Shown: in pieces, positions 57,366-59,994 of the stretch | How positions within the stretch are numbered: position 1 is the stretch's first letter | Layout: each line of letters opens with the position of its first letter | Notes under the pieces: generated by a model | Seen by the model: the letters and a program-made list of their open reading frames with translations, nothing else | The model's database searches: none | What the model was told of the DNA's origin: nothing | Position numbers and translations under genes: made by a program | NCBI GenBank assembly: GCA_016180195.1 | Contig: JACPBS010000006.1 | Span: forward strand, 68,681 to 128,674 | Source of the DNA: Candidatus Woesearchaeota archaeon | GTDB lineage: Archaea > Nanobdellota > Nanobdellia > Woesearchaeales > UBA10216 | Direction of reading: 5' to 3' | DNA: 59,994 nt

Positions 57366-57389
57366 CTTTTGGTGCTCAAAAAAAGCTAT

Positions 57390-57971
57390 TTACTCTTCCT
57401 GCTCCTCAGAGCCTTCCTCTGCTTCTCGCCTGATAACCTTGACAGCATCCATCTTCAAGGTGATCGGAATAGGCACCGCTGCCTCAAGCAGCTCAACAAC
57501 AACCTCTTCCTTCACCTTGTCTATCCTGGCAATCTTTGCCTGCTCCCTCTTGAAAGGCCCGGCAATGATTTCCACAATGTCACCCTTCTTTATGTTTACC
57601 TCAACCTTCTTTGCCGGCTCGAGCATGTGCTCGATCTCCGAATAGTTGATCTCCTTAGGAAGAACACCTCTGGCATAAGGTATCTTGAAAGCGCTTGCCT
57701 CAGCATCCTCCCTTGTTTTCGCCTCTATGAATATATAGCCCCTCATCCCATGAGGGCGGATTATTGAATAGACGCTGAGCTTTTTCTTCTTTGAGTTGGA
57801 TGTTATGAATTCCATCACCTGGTCTTCCCTATTGGCAGTTGTCCTCAGCGCGAATATCATTGACGAACCGGTGTTTACATTCGACAACTCAGGCTCTGCC
57901 TTCTGCTCAACCACATCGCTTTCACTGGTATTTGCGTTTTCAAATTCCTCTGCTAGCTTTTCCTTGTCCAT
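57390..57971 (-). CDS. nusG: Spt5-type NusG transcription elongation factor
   Basis: The 193-residue protein has an acidic N-terminal extension (about 35 residues), an NGN domain (SMIFALRTTANREDQVMEFI; KKLSVYSIIRPHGMRGYIFI) and one KOW domain (IKKGDIVEIIAGPFKREQAK), ending in an acidic tail. It binds RNA polymerase clamp and couples transcription with translation. It follows secE with no gap on the same strand, the conserved archaeal order. Confidence 0.94.
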   Translation of the reverse strand: MDKEKLAEEFENANTSESDVVEQKAEPELSNVNTGSSMIFALRTTANREDQVMEFITSNSKKKKLSVYSIIRPHGMRGYIFIEAKTREDAEASAFKIPYARGVLPKEINYSEIEHMLEPAKKVEVNIKKGDIVEIIAGPFKREQAKIARIDKVKEEVVVELLEAAVPIPITLKMDAVKVIRREAEEGSEEQEE

Positions 57972-58160
57972 TTACTTAACCCACGTAATTGATAACTGGA
58001 TTACCATCTGCATAAGGAAACCAACCAGGCCAATGATCAGTATCCCTATCCCTGATACCTTAACGATCGTGCGGAGCTCTTCATTATCAGGCTTCCTTGT
58101 TATCCTGAGAACTCTCCTGCTCTCAAGTATAAATTCCTTAATCCTTAAAAGAAACTCCAT
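57972..58160 (-). CDS. secE: SecE/Sec61-gamma translocon subunit
   Basis: The 62-residue protein has a cytosolic amphipathic helix (LLRIKEFILESRRVLRITRK) and one membrane helix (GILIIGLVGFLMQMVIQLSI), the typical archaeal SecE size. It is essential for the protein-conducting channel with SecY. Its stop abuts the nusG start. A TATA box at 58183-58191 is 27 bases before ATG 58160. Confidence 0.94.
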   Translation of the reverse strand: MEFLLRIKEFILESRRVLRITRKPDNEELRTIVKVSGIGILIIGLVGFLMQMVIQLSITWVK

Positions 58161-58182
58161 GAGCAGAGAGAAAATGGTGTTT

Positions 58183-58191
58183 TTTTAAATC
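58183..58191 (-). promoter_or_regulatory. TATA box of the secE-nusG operon
   Basis: atttaaaaa on the minus strand, 27 bases before ATG 58160; it separates secE-nusG from the upstream ftsZ transcript. Confidence 0.6.
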
Positions 58192-58205
58192 TTGCGGTTT
58201 GCAAC

Positions 58206-58730
58206 TTACACCCGGTCAACATAAGCGTTAATACCTGCTATTAATGCTTCTTCAAATAATAGGGGTGTTAAATCCCGGCAATAAAGCCTTTCATCTCCTT
58301 TAAGCTTCGGGTCAATTATGCCTCTTGGCGTAACAAGCCGTTCAAAAGCTGCGTTATACTCCCCGTTTTCTATCATTTGACCAGTGACAACTTTAACCCC
58401 TTTACCTGGTGTAGGGACCCCGACAAAAAATGCAAGCCTTTCCAGGGATTCTTCCCTAACGCCAAGCGTCAGATAAGCTAAACTCCCTTCTTCATCCCTG
58501 TATAACGGAACCAATTGAACATCGCCATACATGCAGCAAAAATTCCACAACGTAGTGTTTGTCAATACCTCCAGGAAGCTTTTTCTCAATTCCTCAGCAG
58601 GAAGGGATAGCTCTCTCGTTGGTGTCTCGACACGCGTAAAGGAATAATCTCCAGTGGCATAAGATCTTGTACTACTCTTTGCTTTTTCCACTGACATAAT
58701 CGCATCGTTTATCCTTGAGTTAAGACTCAT
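58206..58730 (-). CDS. Hypothetical protein of the ftsZ operon
   Basis: The 174-residue soluble protein has an N-terminal helix (SLNSRINDAIMSVEKAKSST) and then alternating strands and helices (LVPLYRDEEGSLAYLTLGVR; GVKVVTGQMIENGEYNAAFE). A GGAGGGG Shine-Dalgarno precedes ATG 58730, 12 bases after ftsZ, so the genes are co-transcribed. No family was recognised. A role near cell division is inference from position. Confidence 0.55.
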   Translation of the reverse strand: MSLNSRINDAIMSVEKAKSSTRSYATGDYSFTRVETPTRELSLPAEELRKSFLEVLTNTTLWNFCCMYGDVQLVPLYRDEEGSLAYLTLGVREESLERLAFFVGVPTPGKGVKVVTGQMIENGEYNAAFERLVTPRGIIDPKLKGDERLYCRDLTPLLFEEALIAGINAYVDRV

Positions 58731-58742
58731 TTTTTTCCCCTC

Positions 58743-59831
58743 CTAATTGATGAAATCAATGCCGAATTCATTTCTTGCGGAAGATTTCTTTTGAGCAACT
58801 TTCCCTGAAATCTGGGATGATTTGACTCCTGTTATGATGAGCAGGCACCTTATGGTTTTTGCCAGGTCATCAGAGATCTGTGCACCCCAGATTACCTTCG
58901 CATCCTCATCCAGCTTGTCAGAAACAACCTCAACAACCCTTCTTGCCTCCTCAAGGGTCATGTCAGGGCCTCCCGCAACATTGATCAGCGCACCGGTTGC
59001 CCCATTTACGTCAACGTCAAGAAGCGGATTGGACATTGCCTTCTCAACAGCCTCTGTTGCCCTGTTGTCAGTGTCACTCTCCCCAACCCCGATCAGCGCA
59101 ACACCCCCGCCGGTCATGACTGCCCTTATGTCCGCAAAATCAAGATTTATCAGCCCCGCTTTTGTAACCAGCTCGGTTATGCCCTTGACAGCATTTGTAA
59201 GGATCTCGTCAGCAACCTTGAAAGCTGTCTGGAGCGGAAGATCAGGAGCAAGCTCAAGCAGCTTGTCGTTTGGGATCACGATTAAGGTATCCACCAGGCT
59301 CTCAAGCTTTTCAAGGCCTATCATTGCATTTTCATATCTCCTGTTCCCTTCCATTGAAAAAGGAAGAGTTACTATTCCTACAACAAGGGCGCCTGTCTTT
59401 TTTGCCAGCTCAGCGACAACAGGAGCGCTCCCGGTTCCCGTGCCGCCGCCAAGCCCACAGGTCACGAACACCATATCTGCATTTCCCATGCATTGCTTAA
59501 TCTCGTTTTCCTCCTCACGGGCAGCTTCCTCGCCGAGCTTCGGATCAGCGCCCGCACCAAGCCCCTGAGTGGTATTCTTGCCTATGAGGATTTTCCTGTC
59601 AGATGTAGTATAAAGAAGATCCTGAGCGTCTGTATTGATCGCGATTGTTTCAGCACCTTCAACGCCAATCTCGCTTATCCTTGTGACTGTATTGTTGCCG
59701 CCGCCCCCGCACCCGAAAACCTTGATGCTTGCGTGATGCTCAGAAAGATATCTTGCAATTTCCTCATCTGCGGGATTGGAAGCTCTTTGCTCCTTCACCC
59801 CTGTGCCTATAAAATTCTTTTCCGCACTCAT
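58743..59831 (-). CDS. ftsZ: Cell division protein FtsZ
   Basis: The 362-residue tubulin homologue has the GTP-binding [13 protein letters not shown], the TDAQDLLY segment, signature [18 protein letters not shown], the T7-type [15 protein letters not shown], and a C-terminal tail with a divergent end (NEFGIDFIN). It polymerises into the division ring. A TATA-like tract near 59873-59881 lies about 46 bases upstream and a cgggggaaaa ribosome site before ATG 59831. Confidence 0.96.
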   Translation of the reverse strand: MSAEKNFIGTGVKEQRASNPADEEIARYLSEHHASIKVFGCGGGGNNTVTRISEIGVEGAETIAINTDAQDLLYTTSDRKILIGKNTTQGLGAGADPKLGEEAAREEENEIKQCMGNADMVFVTCGLGGGTGTGSAPVVAELAKKTGALVVGIVTLPFSMEGNRRYENAMIGLEKLESLVDTLIVIPNDKLLELAPDLPLQTAFKVADEILTNAVKGITELVTKAGLINLDFADIRAVMTGGGVALIGVGESDTDNRATEAVEKAMSNPLLDVDVNGATGALINVAGGPDMTLEEARRVVEVVSDKLDEDAKVIWGAQISDDLAKTIRCLLIITGVKSSQISGKVAQKKSSARNEFGIDFIN

Positions 59832-59904
59832 TTTTCCCCCGAAAAATAGAACTACTCAAAAATAGCAATGCTTCTTTATAATTTTTTTCTTTTTAGGGCA
59901 TTGT

Positions 59905-59994
59905 TCAAAGTTTCATTTTGAGCACCTCATTAACATATTGTGGGTGAAGCATTTGGCGTAGAAGTGTCTGGCTTGCTGCCAGACGGTGCGGCCA
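59905..59994 (-). CDS. 3' end of an unidentified gene entering the window
   Basis: A frame open from the window edge on the minus strand encodes WPHRLAASQTLLRQMLHPQY and nine more residues to a TGA at 59905. It is upstream of ftsZ on the same strand. The fragment is too short to name; it could also be chance. A small stem gtctggc/gccagac lies in it at 59967-59985. Confidence 0.35.
   Translation of the reverse strand, partial: WPHRLAASQTLLRQMLHPQYVNEVLKMKL

Noticed and set aside
1-59994. CRISPR arrays, IS elements with transposase, rRNA genes
   Set aside because: I saw no regularly spaced short repeats, transposase motifs or rRNA sequence in the window.

Overview
The window is archaeal chromosome. 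It encodes topoisomerase VI (both subunits), a group II chaperonin (thermosome), ABCE1/Rli1, Spt5-type NusG, SecE of archaeal size, ribosomal proteins S17e and L11, a Dim2-like KH protein, archaeal-type GluRS and the thiolase/DUF35/HMG-CoA reductase/mevalonate kinase set for isoprenoid lipids. Many start codons lie about 25-29 bases after a TATA-like box, so many first genes of transcripts look leaderless, while genes inside operons have Shine-Dalgarno sequences of the GGAGG/GGTGA type. The small conserved genes, the AbrB-PhoU regulators and the Ig/lamin-tail secreted proteins next to MacB-like ABC transporters would suit a DPANN or other uncultured lineage, but the sequence alone does not fix the taxon.

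Layout. 1-3554: mevalonate pathway operon, entered in the middle of the thiolase. 3602-9319: Cys-rich lipoprotein, gltX and small conserved genes. 9473-13925: thermosome with a DUF3467 gene, a CheR-like methyltransferase, a VOC protein and a HAD hydrolase. 14116-16303: accessory genes (wHTH-nucleotidyltransferase/HEPN pair, a zincin-like protein, a 37-residue zinc ribbon). 16391-18145: rli1. 18790-24731: two AbrB-PhoU regulators, each beside a paralogous, uncharacterised ~660-residue membrane-anchored protein with a receiver-like domain. 24699-30448 (minus): secreted Ig-like and lamin-tail proteins, a DUF99 protein and a MacB-type ABC transporter. 30544-36215: UDP-GlcNAc synthesis (glmS, glmM, glmU-like) with a transaldolase. 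36361-39901: helical-repeat proteins, trmI, two tiny acidic proteins and a broken D-aminoacyl-tRNA deacylase. 39980-44387: KH protein, top6B, top6A and a voltage-sensor-like membrane protein.

44388-48900 is an accessory region. It holds tRNA-Arg and tRNA-Cys, each preceded by a copy of its own 5' end and a ~73-base two-hairpin element, with a methyltransferase/HD/small-protein operon between them, then hypothetical genes and a degraded gene. 48999-55455 holds an Lrp regulator, a membrane protein, a KaiC-like ATPase and a V4R-like protein, then a tightly coupled FIST / LuxE-like / LuxC-like / unknown operon. 55457-59994 holds tRNA-Ala with a T-loop intron, S17e, L11, nusG, secE and ftsZ.

The best candidates for undescribed biology are the FIST-LuxE-LuxC operon beside KaiC and V4R proteins, the duplicated AbrB-PhoU/receiver-like pairs, and the covarying hairpin element tied to tRNA gene ends. 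A second, hairpin-rich dispersed repeat occurs at 5.3, 14.0 and 56.4 kb.
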